Source: Omphiscola glabra (lineage: Eukaryota; Mollusca; Gastropoda; Lymnaeidae). Taken from it: a stretch of DNA of 64,000 nucleotides. Position 1 is the first letter of the stretch, and the number at the start of each line of letters is the position of its first letter. Shown in pieces: positions 23,833 to 35,054 of this stretch. The DNA is taken from assembly GCA_964017045.1 (NCBI GenBank), contig OZ024799.1, positions 34,973,736-35,037,735 of the forward strand, given 5' to 3'. Below the pieces are notes generated by a model. It was not told where the DNA came from, did no database searches, and saw nothing but the letters and a program-made list of their open reading frames with translations. A program made the translations under genes and the position numbers.

Positions 23833-26800
23833 TCTATATATATAAAAATGAATGTATGTATGTATGTATGTTTGTCTCGTATGCGCTCCCACACCATTCA
23901 TGCGATTGCAACAAAACTTTGGTGAGTTGTGGGCCACCTACCTGGGCATTTAACTGCGACATTAAAAAACTTTTCAATTATTTCGTTTTCGGCCGTTGGC
24001 CCTTGATTCGTTTTTTTTCTTATACGAGCTTTGTAAAAATATTTCCGTCTGCGCTCCTACGCCATTCGTCTGAATGCGCTAAATCTTGGGTAAAATGTTA
24101 CTAGTACGCCCACAAAGGTTTGGAAATAATTATAAACGTTTTAAAATATTCCGTTTTGAGCCAGGGGCCCCGTGTTCGTTTTTTCTTATATGAGCTATAT
24201 AAATATAGTTTAAAACCGTATGCGCTCCTACACCATTCATGCGATTGCGACAAAACATTAGAGAGTTGTATTCTACAAGCTCGCGCATTTTACTGGGTCA
24301 TTATAACACTTTTAAAATATTTCGTTTTGGCCGTTGGCCCCAAAATCGTTTTTTTTTCTTATATGAGCTTTGTAAACAATAGATTTCGTCTGCGCTCCTA
24401 CACCATTTATTCAAATACGCTAAAACTTTGACGAGATGTTGCGAGCATGCCCACAAAGGTTTCTAAATTATTACAACCGTTTTAAAATATTCCGTTTTGA
24501 GCCAGGGGCCCCATGTTCGTTTTTTCTTATATGAGCTATATAAATATAGTTTCAAACCGAATGAGCTCCTACACCATTCATGCGATTGCGACAAAACATT
24601 GGAGAGTTGTATTCCATAAGCTCGCGCATTTTACTGAGTCATTATAACACTTTTAAAATATTTTGTTTTGGCCGTTGGCCCCAAAATCGTTTTTTTTCTT
24701 ATATGAGCTTTGTAAACTATAGGTTTCGTCTGCGCTCCTACACCATTTATTCGAATACGCTAAAACTTTGACGAGATGTTGCGATCATGCCCACAAAGGT
24801 TTCTAAATTATTACAACCATTTTAAAATATTCCGTTTTGAGCCAGGGGCCCCATGTTCGTTTTTTCTTATATGAGCTATATAAATATAATTTCAAACCGT
24901 ATGCGCTCCTACACCATTCATGTGATTGCAACAAAACTTTTTTGAAAGGTTGTCCATAAAGTCGCGCATGTTAATGGGTAATTACAATACTTTTAAAATA
25001 TTCCGTTTTCAGCTGTTGGCCCCAAATTCTTTTAATTTTCTTATATGAGCTTTGTACAAAATAATTTCGGTATGCGCTCCTATACCATTCTTCTGAATGC
25101 GATAAAACTTTAGTTAGATGTTTTTCCCACGCCCGCAAAGCTTTTCCAATTATTACAACCATTTAAAATATTCTGTTTTGAGCCAGGGGCCCCATGTTCT
25201 ATTTTTCCAATATGAGCTATATAAATATAATTTCAAACCGTATGCGCTCCTACACCATTCATGCGATTGCAACAAAACTTTGTTGAAAGGTTGTCCATAA
25301 GGTCGCCCATGTTAATGAGTAATTACAATACTTTTAAAATATTCCGTTTTCAGCCGTTGTTCCCAAATTCTTTTTTTTTCTTATAAGAGCTTTGTACAAA
25401 ATAATTTCTGTATGCGCTCCTATATCATTTATCTGAATGCGATAAAACTTTAGTAAAAGTTTTTACCCAAGTCCGCAAAGCTTTTCAAATTATTACAACC
25501 GTTTAAAATATTCTTTTTTGAGCCAGGGGCCCTATGTTCTATTTTTCCTATATGAGCTATACAAATACAATTTCAAACAGAGCTAATGTGTGGATGGATA
25601 TATTTTTAATAAAATACAAATAGCGACATTAAATTGTGTGTGTCACATAGTAATTAGGTTTCTGAAGTAGTTACAACACTTTTAAAATAATCCGTTTTTG
25701 GCCGTTGGCTCCAAAATCGTTATTTTTCTTATATGAGCTTTGTAAAAAATAATATCCGTATGCACTCCTATACCATTTATCTGAATGCGATACAACTTCA
25801 GTAATATGTTTCTTTTTTTAAAATTTTTTGATATAATAAGTAGGTTTCTGAAGTAATACAACAATTCTACAATATTCCGTTTGTGGCCGGGGGCCTTAAT
25901 TCGTTTTCCACCATTTATTATCTATATAATTATCGTATGCATTCCTATACCATTCATCCGATTGCGATAAAAACTTTGGTGAATTGATATGCGCGCTCCC
26001 GCAAATGTTTCTAAATTAGAACAACATTTTACAATATTTCGCATGGGCCGATGTCCTTAAATTCGTTTTGTTTTCTTTAACAAACTTTATCAAAATAATT
26101 TCAAACGGAGCTATCAACTCAACCGCCCTTCAACAAATGCCTACAGACATCAATTTGTAGCAAGAGCAGAGAAAACACGTTTTTGCATGTTTAGTGTAGA
26201 GAGTATTTTTGTTGTTTTTATTAATAAGCTTGAATTTTGTGATGTATTTTAGAATCGGATATAGCTTTGTAAATGTGTTGTGATTTTGAATAGCAATGAT
26301 GTAGTAATACATCTATTATATAAGAATGATCTATGCTGACCGTAACTCACAAAGAACCGATACGATTTAAATACGTTCCCATTTTTTAAAACAATCATAA
26401 TTTTCTTCAATTATTTTAAGGAACTCGAATTAATGGTAATGCGAAAAATATATTGTATATTCGCTTTAATTTTAATAAAATTTTAAGTATTAATAATATA
26501 AATTACAAATAAATCTGGAGTAACAACTAACAACTATTTTAAACATTTTATATGTGGTTGAAAGTTATGAAAATTAATAAAACAAATTATAATCAAAGAA
26601 TTACACTGTAATCACATTTATCGGGGAAACCAAAACATCTGTTGATTGTAGTGCATTTTTTAAAGTACGTTCCAAATATTGCGTACTAAAAGTAAAATTA
26701 ATTTGTTCTAAATAATAACGCAAATGACCTCAGAACTCAAATTGTCTATTTATTCAATGCAAAAATTTATCTGATTTAATAACCGCGCCTAATAAAATTG

Positions 26801-28102
26801 ATAATGTATTTCCCCCTTCCTAAAAGTAAAATTAATAAATATAATAGATTGCTTTTTAAATTGCTACAATTTAAAAAATGAAATACAATTTTTGCTTTTT
26901 ATTTTTAACGTTTAATAAATTTTTACTTTTATTCTTTCCAAAAATATACATTTATGAAATTTAAAAATTAGTAAAATAAATTTAAAAAAAACCCCTAACC
27001 TTTAAATATACTTTTAATACGAAAATGCTGTTTAATGCAATCAGTGCAGCGAAACTACATATCCAAATAGCATCCACTAATGCACTTATCACTCATTTAA
27101 ATAAGAACAAAGCCTTTGAAATGCAAAAAAATTGTTTTTGCGTAAGTAAGTGGATTACAATCCCCTGGATGATTTTATTAATTTCTTTAAAACTCTGTTT
27201 GGGGGAGGGGAAAGTTGACAAAATGAATTTGACAAATAATTTGCCTTCTTAGGTACATATATATGGGGGTTAGGAAATAGGGTGTGTACAATTTTATATC
27301 TTTAAATCCAATGATATTACTGTTGTGAAAAATAGATGCTATATTCTCATTTTACGAATTAAGAAAATAAATGACGTTAACACAACGTAAGTACATTTAC
27401 AAAAGTATATCCATGAATATCAAAACCCATTCATTTTACAAAGAATTACCAGTTTTGTACCGGGGCCCTATAGTAGTTTTTCTTTCTATTTAAATATAAT
27501 GTCCGTATGAGTTCCTATACTATTCATCTGAATGCGATAAACTTTCAGTGAGTTGTTGTGTGCAGGCCCGCATTAGGTTTCTAAAGAAGTGCACATATTT
27601 TACAATATTCCGCTTTGGGCCGGGGGCCTTAAATTCTTTTTTTTTTCTTATATGAGCTATGTAAATATAACGTCAAACAGAGCTATTACATAAGTGGGTG
27701 GAATTACATTAAATATGAGCTGTGACATTTCATTTTGTATATGTGACTTAATAAATAGGTTTCTGATTTAGTACAAATATTTCACAATATTACTTTTGGG
27801 GCCGGGGGCCCTAAATTTGTTTATATGTAATAAATGAGTCATATAAATATAATTTCAAACATAGCTATTTCATGGGGGTATCAATCGCTATAAGTTTTGG
27901 GACTAAATTTCGAAAATCCATGCTTCCCACACGGGCAGCTGCGTGTGGTCTGCTGACACTTCTTAAAACCTTCTAATTAATTCGAATACGCACCAGACGT
28001 TTAAAAAAAGGTGGTTATTAGAAGAACTTACAACAAAATTATTAAAACACAGACACTTTATTTCGATGAGTGGCATTGCAACGCATGCCGGGTACTCGCT
28101 AG
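23833..28102 (+). mobile_element. Helitron copy 1 of a tandem pair
   Basis: It starts TCTATATATATAAAAATGAATG after A (23832) and ends with the hairpin region GGCATTGCAACGCATGCC, then GGGTACTCGCTAG (CTAG 28099-28102). The left 1.8 kb is a head-to-tail series of ~170-bp units (GCGCTCCTACACCATT ... GTTTTGAGCCAGGGGCC ...) with starts near 23888, 24050, 24219, 24389, 24565, 24734, 24904, 25073, 25248 and 25412, decaying rightwards. There is no Rep or helicase domain in any frame, so it is non-autonomous. An alternative start at TC 23827 is possible. Confidence 0.88.
27025..27252 (+). other. Short open frame kept in both Helitron copies
   Basis: 75 codons (NAISAAKLHIQIASTNALIT ...), repeated at 31202-31429 as MPFNAISAAK with the frame intact. 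No known domain. It may be a captured fragment or a chance frame; the copies are too young for conservation to mean much. Confidence 0.2.
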
Positions 28103-31100
28103 TATATATATAAAAATGAATGTATGTATGTATGTCTGTTTGTCTCGTATGCGCTCCTACACCATTCATGCGATTGCAACAAAACTTTAATGAGTTGTTG
28201 GCCACCTACCTGGGCATTTAACTGCGACATTTAAAAACTTTTCAATTATTTTGTTTTCGGCCGTTGGCCCTTCATTCGTTTTTTTTCTTATACGAGCTTT
28301 GTAAAAAATATTTCCGTCTGCGCTCCTACGCCATTTGTCTGAATGCGCTAAATCTTGGTTAAAATGTTACAAGCACGCCCACAAAGGTTAGGAAATAATT
28401 ATAAACGTTTTAAAATATTCCGTTTTGAGCCAGGGGCCCCGTGTTCGTTTTTTCTTATATGAGCTATATAAATATAGTTTAAAACCGTATGCGCTCCTAC
28501 ACCATTCATGCGATTGCGACAAAACATTAGAGAGTTGTATTCCACAAGCTCGCGCATTTTACTGGGTCATTATAACACGTTTAAAATATTTAGTTTTGGC
28601 CGTTGGCCCCAAAATCGTTTTTTTTTCTTATATGAGCTTTGTAAACAATATATTTCGTCTGCGCTCCTACACCATTTATTCGAATACGCTAAAACTTTGA
28701 CGAGATGTTGCGAGGATGTTCACAAAGGTTTTTAAATTATTACAACCGTTTTAAAATATTCCGTTTTGAGCCAGGGGCCCCATGTTCGTTTTTTCTTATA
28801 TGAGCTATATAAATATAGTTTCAAACCGAATGCGCTCCTACACCATTCATGCGATTGCGACACAATATTGGAGAGTTGTATTCCATAAGCTCGCGCATTT
28901 TACTGAGTCATTATAACACTTTTAAAATATTTTGTTTTGGCCGTTGGCCCCAAAATCGTTTTTTTTCTTACATGAGCTTTGTAAACTATAGGTTTCGTCT
29001 GCGCTCCTACACCATTTATTCGAATACGCTAATGTTCGTTTTTTCTCATATGAGCTATATAAATATAATTTCAAACCGTATGCGCTCCTACACCAATCAT
29101 GTGATTGCAACAAAACTTTTTTGAAAGGTTGTCCATAAAGTCGCGCATGTTAATGGGTAATTACAATACTTTTAAAATATTCCGTTTTCAGCTGTTGGCC
29201 CCAAAATCGTTTTTTTTCTTATATGAGCTTTGTACAAAATAATTTCGGTATGCGCTCCTATACCATTCTTCTGAATGCGATAAAACTTTAGTTAGATGTT
29301 TTTCCCACGCCCGCAAAGCTTTTCCAATTATTACAACCGTTTAAAATATTCTGTTTTGAGCCAGGGGCCCCATGTTCTATTTTTCCAATATGAGCTATAT
29401 AAATATAATTTCAAACCGTATGCGCTCCTACACCATTCATGCGATTGCAACAAAACTTTGTTGAAATGTTTTCCATAAGGTCGCCCATGTTAATGAGTAA
29501 TTACAATACTTTTAAAATATTCCGTTTTCAGCCGTTGTTCCCAAATTCTTTTTTTTCTTATATGAGCTTTGTACAAAATAATTTCTGTATGCGCTCCTAT
29601 AACATTTATCTGAATGCGATAAAACTTTAGTAAAATATTTTACCCAAGTCCGAAAAGCTTTTCAAATTATTACAACCGTTTAAAATATTATTTTTTGAGC
29701 CAGGGGCCCTATGTTCTATTTTTCCTATATGAGCTATACAAATACAATTTCAAACAGAGCTAATGTGTGGATGGATAGATTTTTAATCAAATACAAATAG
29801 CGACATTAAATTGTGTGTGTCACATAGTAATTAGGTTTCTGAAGTAGTTACAACACTTTTAAAATAATCCGTTTTTGGCCGTTGGCTCCAAAATCGTTAT
29901 TTTTCTTATATGAGCTTTGTAAAAAATAATATCCGTATGCACTCCTATACCATTTATCTGAATGCGATACAACTTCAGTAATATGTTTCTCTTTTTTTAA
30001 TTTTGTGATATAATAAGTAGGTTTCTGAAGTAATACAACAATTCTACAATATTCCGTTTGTGGCCGGGGGCCTTAATTCGTTTTCCACCATTTATTATCT
30101 ATATAATTATCGTATGCATTCCTATACCATTCATCCGATTGCGATAAAAATTTTGGTGAATTGATATGTGCGCTCCCGCAAATGTTTCTAAATTAGAACA
30201 ACATTTTACAATATTTCGCATGGGCCGATGTCCTTAAATTCGTTTTGTTTTCTTTAACAAACTTTATCAAAATAATTTCAAACGGAGCTATCAACTCAAC
30301 CGCCCTTGAACAAATGCCAACAGACATCAATTTGTAGCAAGAGCAGAGAAAACACGTTTTTGCATGTTTAGTGTAGAGAGTATTTTTGTTGTTTTTATAA
30401 ATAAGCTTGAATTTTGTGACGTATTTTAGAATCGGATATAGCTTTGTAAATGTGTTGTGATTTTGAATAGCAATGATGTAGTAATACATCTATTATATAA
30501 GAATGATCTATGCGGACCGTAACTCACAAAGAACCGATACGATTTAAATATGTTCCCATTTTTTAAAACAATCATAGTTTTCTTCTATTATTTTAAGGAA
30601 CTCGAATCAATGGTAATGCGAAAAATATATTGTATATTCGCTTTAATTTTAATAAAATTTTAAGTATTAATAATATAAATTACAAATAAATCTGGAGTAA
30701 CAACTAAGGAACTATTTTAAACATTTTATATGTGGTTGAAAGTTATGAAAATTAGTAAAACAAATTATAATCAAAGAATTACACTGTAATCACATTTATC
30801 GGGGAAACCAAAACATCTGTTGATTTTAGTGCATTTTTTAAGTACGTTCCAAATATTGCGTAATAAAAGTAAAACTAATTTGTTCTAAATAATAACGCAA
30901 ATGACGTCAGAACTCAAATTGTCTATTTATTCAATGCAAAAATTTATCTGATTTAATAACCGCGCCTAATAAAATTGATAATGTATTTCCCCCTTCCTAA
31001 AAGTAAAATTAATAAATATAATAGATTGCTTTTTAAATTGCTACAATTTAAAAAATGAAATACAATTTTTGCTTTTTATTTTTAACGTTTAATAAATTTT

Positions 31101-32275
31101 TACTTTTATTCTTTCCAAAAATATACATTTATGAAATTTATAAATTAATAAAAAAAAAACAAAAAAAAAAACCTAACCTTAAATATACTTTTAATACGAA
31201 AATGCCTTTTAATGCAATCAGTGCAGCGAAACTACATATCCAAATAGCATCCACTAATGCACTTATCACTCATTTAAATAAGAACAAAGCATTTGAAATG
31301 CAAAAAAATTGTTTTTGCGTAAGTAAGTGGATTACAATCCCGTGGATGATTTTATTAATTTCTTTAAAACTCTGTTTGGGGGAGGGGGAAGTTGACAAAA
31401 TGAATTTGACAAATAATTTGCCTTCTTAGGTACATATATATGGGGGTTAGGAAATAGGGTGTGTACAATTTTATATCTTTAAATCCAAAGATATTACTGT
31501 TGTGAAAAATAGATGCTATATTCTCATTTTACGAATTAAGAAAATCAATGACGTTAACACAACGTAAGTACATTTACAAAAGTATATCCATGAATATCAA
31601 AACCCATTCATTTTACAAAGAATTACCAGTTTTGGACCGGGGCCCTATAGTAGTTTTTCTTTCTAATATGAACTATTTAAATATAATGTCCGTATGAGTT
31701 CCTATACTATTCATCTGAATGCGATAAACTTTCAGTGAGTTGTTGTGTGCAGGCCCGCATTAGGTTTCTATAGAAGTGCAAATATTTTACAATATTCCGC
31801 TTTGGGCCGGGGGCCTTAAATTCTTTTTTTTTCTTATATGAGCTATGTAAATATAACGTCAAGCAGAGCTATTGCATAAGTGGGTGGAATTACTGTGACA
31901 TTTCATTTTGTATATGTGACTTAATAAATAGGTTTCTGATTTAGTACAAATATTTCACAATATTACTTTTGGGGCCGGGGGCCCTAAATTTGTTTATATG
32001 TAATAAATGAGCCATATAAATATAATTTAAAACATACCTATTGCATGGGGGGATCAATCGTTATATGTTTTGAGACGAAATTTGGAAAATCCATGCTTCC
32101 CACACGGACAGCTGCGTGTGGTCTGCTGACACTTCTTAAAACCTTCTATTTAATTCGAATACGCACCAGACGGTTAAAAAAATGTGTTTATTAGAAGAAC
32201 TTACAAAAAAATTATTAAAACACGGACACTTTATTTCGATGAGTGGCATTGCAACGCATGCCGGGTACTCGCTAG
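28103..32275 (+). mobile_element. Helitron copy 2, directly abutting copy 1
   Basis: It begins TATATATATAAAAATGAATG immediately after the CTAG of copy 1, lacking the leading TC. It ends CTAG at 32272-32275 before T. It is nearly identical to copy 1 throughout. The main differences are a ~97-bp loss at 29031 (one partial 170-bp unit), a short loss near 31893 and scattered substitutions. Non-autonomous. Confidence 0.88.
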
Positions 32276-32289
32276 TATTAATAATAATA

Positions 32290-33040
32290 ATATTCAAACA
32301 GCCTCCGTCTCTTTCTTTTCCCCCATCACTTATTTCTAAAAAAAACGGGCTCTACATCTAATTTTGTTGCTATTTTTGTAGATGAGTCTAGTGCATTTCC
32401 AAATCCATTTGCACTATAGTCAATTAAATAATCAGTGATACTATCCATTAGTGAAATTGCCGTATGATTTCACAGAGGTGCTATTCATTGTTTTACTGAC
32501 AACATTTACCCAGCCTAAGATATCATACCAGACATTTATCATCATTAAAAAAACATTATCTTCTATTTGTGATACAAGTGTTTCTGCTTCATGTCGCACT
32601 ACAAATTCAGACGCAGACAATACTGGATTTAACAAATTTAATTCTACGATCCCATCTAGTTTCGCCTAAAGGTTTTACAGTGAGGTAGTTAACATGTTTA
32701 TTCTCTTTCAAAAAATCAATTATACTTTCATATGATCCTTGACATGTAGTTTCTATAACATTCTTATATACATGAAAATGTTCTTTTATTGCTATGTCTC
32801 CTACTTCTAAAAATCTAATAGAAAATGACAGCTGCTCCACGTGACAAATATATGTTATACAGTCTAAAATAAAGCAGAAATTTTTGTCGGATTTAGCTGG
32901 CTAAATAATTTTTTTCTTCATCGGCATTTGCTAAAACTATATGAACATTACTTCCATAATAGTGAACGAGACATTTTTGGACACAACTCGACGTAGATGT
33001 TCATTCATTGTTAACTCGAATTTTCCAAGTAAATCATCCA
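32290..33040 (-). pseudogene. hAT transposase, N-terminal/central part (ZMYM1/DUF4371-like)
   Basis: Minus-strand pieces in order: LTMNEHLRRVVSKNVSF, DKNFCFILDCITYICHVEQL then SFSIRFLEVGD, IKEHFHVYKN, YLTVKPLGETRWDRRIKFV, RHEAETLVSQIEDN, WYDILGWVNVVSK, NGFGNALDSSTKIATKLDVE. This is the order in ZMYM1-like hAT transposases. It contains frameshifts and stops. The next part of the protein resumes at 23.26 kb, on the far side of the Helitron pair. Confidence 0.75.
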
Positions 33041-33139
33041 GACCTAAAAAAAAATCCAATTATGGGGTGTAAACAATCAAGTCTGAAGTGCCTATACAAT
33101 CTAAATTTCGTTCAGCTAAATATTGAGTGACGTCATTCA

Positions 33140-33880
33140 TCATCGTCATGTCCCTTAGTCCTGGGACCGTTGGGGCGTCACAGAGCACAAGAAAATTCCC
33201 CTTCTCCATTCCCCTCAGTCTTCTGCACTACGCATAGCATCGCCCAGTTTTAATCGCGTCCACTTTTTGATATTATCTTCCAATCTTTTTCTCTGTCTTC
33301 CTCTTCTTCTTCCTCCTCTAGTTGTGCCCTGCATGATTTCTTTGGCGAGCCCTTGTTTTCTTGTAACGTGGCAATACCACTCAAGTTTGCGCTTTTTTTA
33401 CAGACACCAGGAAGTCATTGTACTGCCTAAATTACTTGTTGAATCCTTTCTTTCACTTGTTCATTGATGATATGGTCTCTATAGCAGATGCCAGGAATGC
33501 CTCTAAAACATCGAATCTCCATCGCCTTTATTTTCCTTTCAAGTTCTGCTGTTAATGTCCAGGACTCACAGGCATATAAGAAAATGGAGAGGACTAATGA
33601 GCGCATTAGCCTGATTTTGATGCTGGGGGCTATATTTTTGTCGTTCCATATTTTCTTGAGCCTCTTTAGTGCTGTTGTGGTCTGCGCAATCCTGGACATC
33701 AATTTTTGCTTGGAGCCTTCTTCCGAAACTATTACTCCAATTTACTTGAAGCTGCCTACTGTCTCTAATATATCCTCCCCGACCTTAATTTTAGTGGCAT
33801 TGCCAGTGGTGCTATTCTTCATCATTTTGGTCTTTTCTGCACTTATGGGCATGCCAAAAGACGATGAAGTGGCGTCATTA
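33140..33880 (-). pseudogene. LINE reverse transcriptase C-terminus and 3' end, copy A
   Basis: Minus strand: FGMPISAEKTKMM, NATKIKVGEDILETVGSFK, MSRIAQTTTALKRLKKIWND, RLMRSLVLSIFLYACESWTL, VKKRKLEW, GTTRGGRRRGRQRKR, then a 3' end with CATGACGATGATGAATG. This is the C-terminal region of an RTE-like LINE; the exact clade is uncertain. 5'-truncated and frameshifted. The same family occurs on the plus strand at 61.5-62.0 kb. Confidence 0.8.
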
Positions 33881-34241
33881 AACGTTAAGCCAATGTTCCT
33901 GTTCTGTCTCCACTTGTGACTGAAGTTCCTTATCAATAGCTTTATTAGTCTGTAATCTCTGTGATGTTTTAAACAATATACGTTATATGTTATTGTCCTG
34001 TCTATTGATTCAAGCTTCAACAAACCTTGTTCTACCATTTCATTTACGGTATATCACTATAAATTATAAATGGTTTAAAACAAAATACAGGAAAGCTATA
34101 TTTCGCGAAGTACTGTACTATATTATATATAAAAGGGAGATGCCAGATCACAAGCATGCCTATTTAACTGGTCAGTCATATGCCCCGAGAAAGCTGCTCC
34201 TAGGCAATATAATACTTCTAAGGACAAGTGCGTGTTGGCGT

Positions 34242-34545
34242 AGCCGCTGGTGAAGTCAGTGTTCACGCTGGTGAGGTCAGTGTTCACGCTGGTGAAGTCA
34301 GTGTTCACGCTGGTGAAGTCAGTGTTCAAGTTGGTGAAGTCAGTGTTCACGTTGGTGAGGTCAGTGTTCACGCTGGTGAAGTCAGTGTTCACGCTGGTGA
34401 AGTCAGTGTTCACGCTGGTGAAGTCAGTGTTCATGCTGATGAAGTCAGTGTTCACGTTGGTGAGGTCAGTGTTCACGCTGGTGAAGTCAGTGTTCACGCT
34501 GGTGAAGTCAGTGTTCACGCTGGTGAAGTCAGTGCTCAACTTTGC
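34242..34545. repeat. 21-bp minisatellite
   Basis: About 14 units of GTGAAGTCAGTGTTCACGCTG. All frames stay open because 21 is a multiple of three; these frames are artefacts. Confidence 0.95.
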
Positions 34546-34772
34546 AGCGTGCATTTATACATTTAGTTTAAAGCTTATAACGACCTACCGTTGTCTCCAC
34601 AATTGCAATATATGAACAAAATTAACACAGTGGTCGAATATATAATTTTATAGTGCATAACTTTATTAACTGTTAACAAATAACTGTAAAGACGCCAAAC
34701 CTTTATTCACACAATTGTTATATCACTTATTATGGTTTTGATTTGAATTTTTTACTATAGCATAAACAAAAC

Positions 34773-34900
34773 TGTGTACATGTCATTTAAGTTTTTAAAA
34801 AGAAACTTAAATGACATGTACACATGTCATTTAAGTTTAAAAAAAAACAAAAAAAAACTTAAATGACATGTGTACATGTCATTTAAGTTTTTAAAAAGAA
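34773..34900. repeat. Alternating palindrome cluster
   Basis: TGTGTACATGTCATTTAAGTTT (34773-34794) is the perfect inverse of 34803-34824 around an 8-nt loop. The arm then repeats in alternating orientation at 34821-34838, 34855-34872 and 34871-34890. It lies just downstream of the CNBD2-like stop codon (34932). Confidence 0.9.
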
Positions 34901-34931
34901 ATATTAATCCACTTCATTAACTATCATCACA

Positions 34932-35054
34932 TCATTTTCTCCTTGTCTTTGAGGCATCGGAGAGCTCTCTGACAACCATTTGTTTATAGCCCTCCCAGTA
35001 GACTCGAGTCACCAGATCCTCCTGCAGTTTCTCATCGCTGGGAAACGGGGAAAC
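34932..35054 (-). CDS. CNBD2-like gene, terminal exon
   Basis: Acceptor AACTTCAG, 40 codons plus TGA. VSPFPSDEKLQEDLVTRVYW then EGYKQMVVREL matches the typical C-terminal motif (SPYPS-x-x-x-LQ...W-x-x-YK) of CNBD2-like proteins. The end SKTRRK is basic. Confidence 0.88.
   Translation of the reverse strand, partial: VSPFPSDEKLQEDLVTRVYWEGYKQMVVRELSDASKTRRK

Noticed and set aside
24120..25300. Repeated open frames FFLYELYKYSLKPYALLHHS in the Helitron
   Set aside because: They recur only because the 170-bp repeat recurs; no Rep or helicase motif is present.
34123..34615. Overlapping ~120-codon frames on both strands
   Set aside because: A 21-bp repeat is a multiple of three, so frames stay open by construction.
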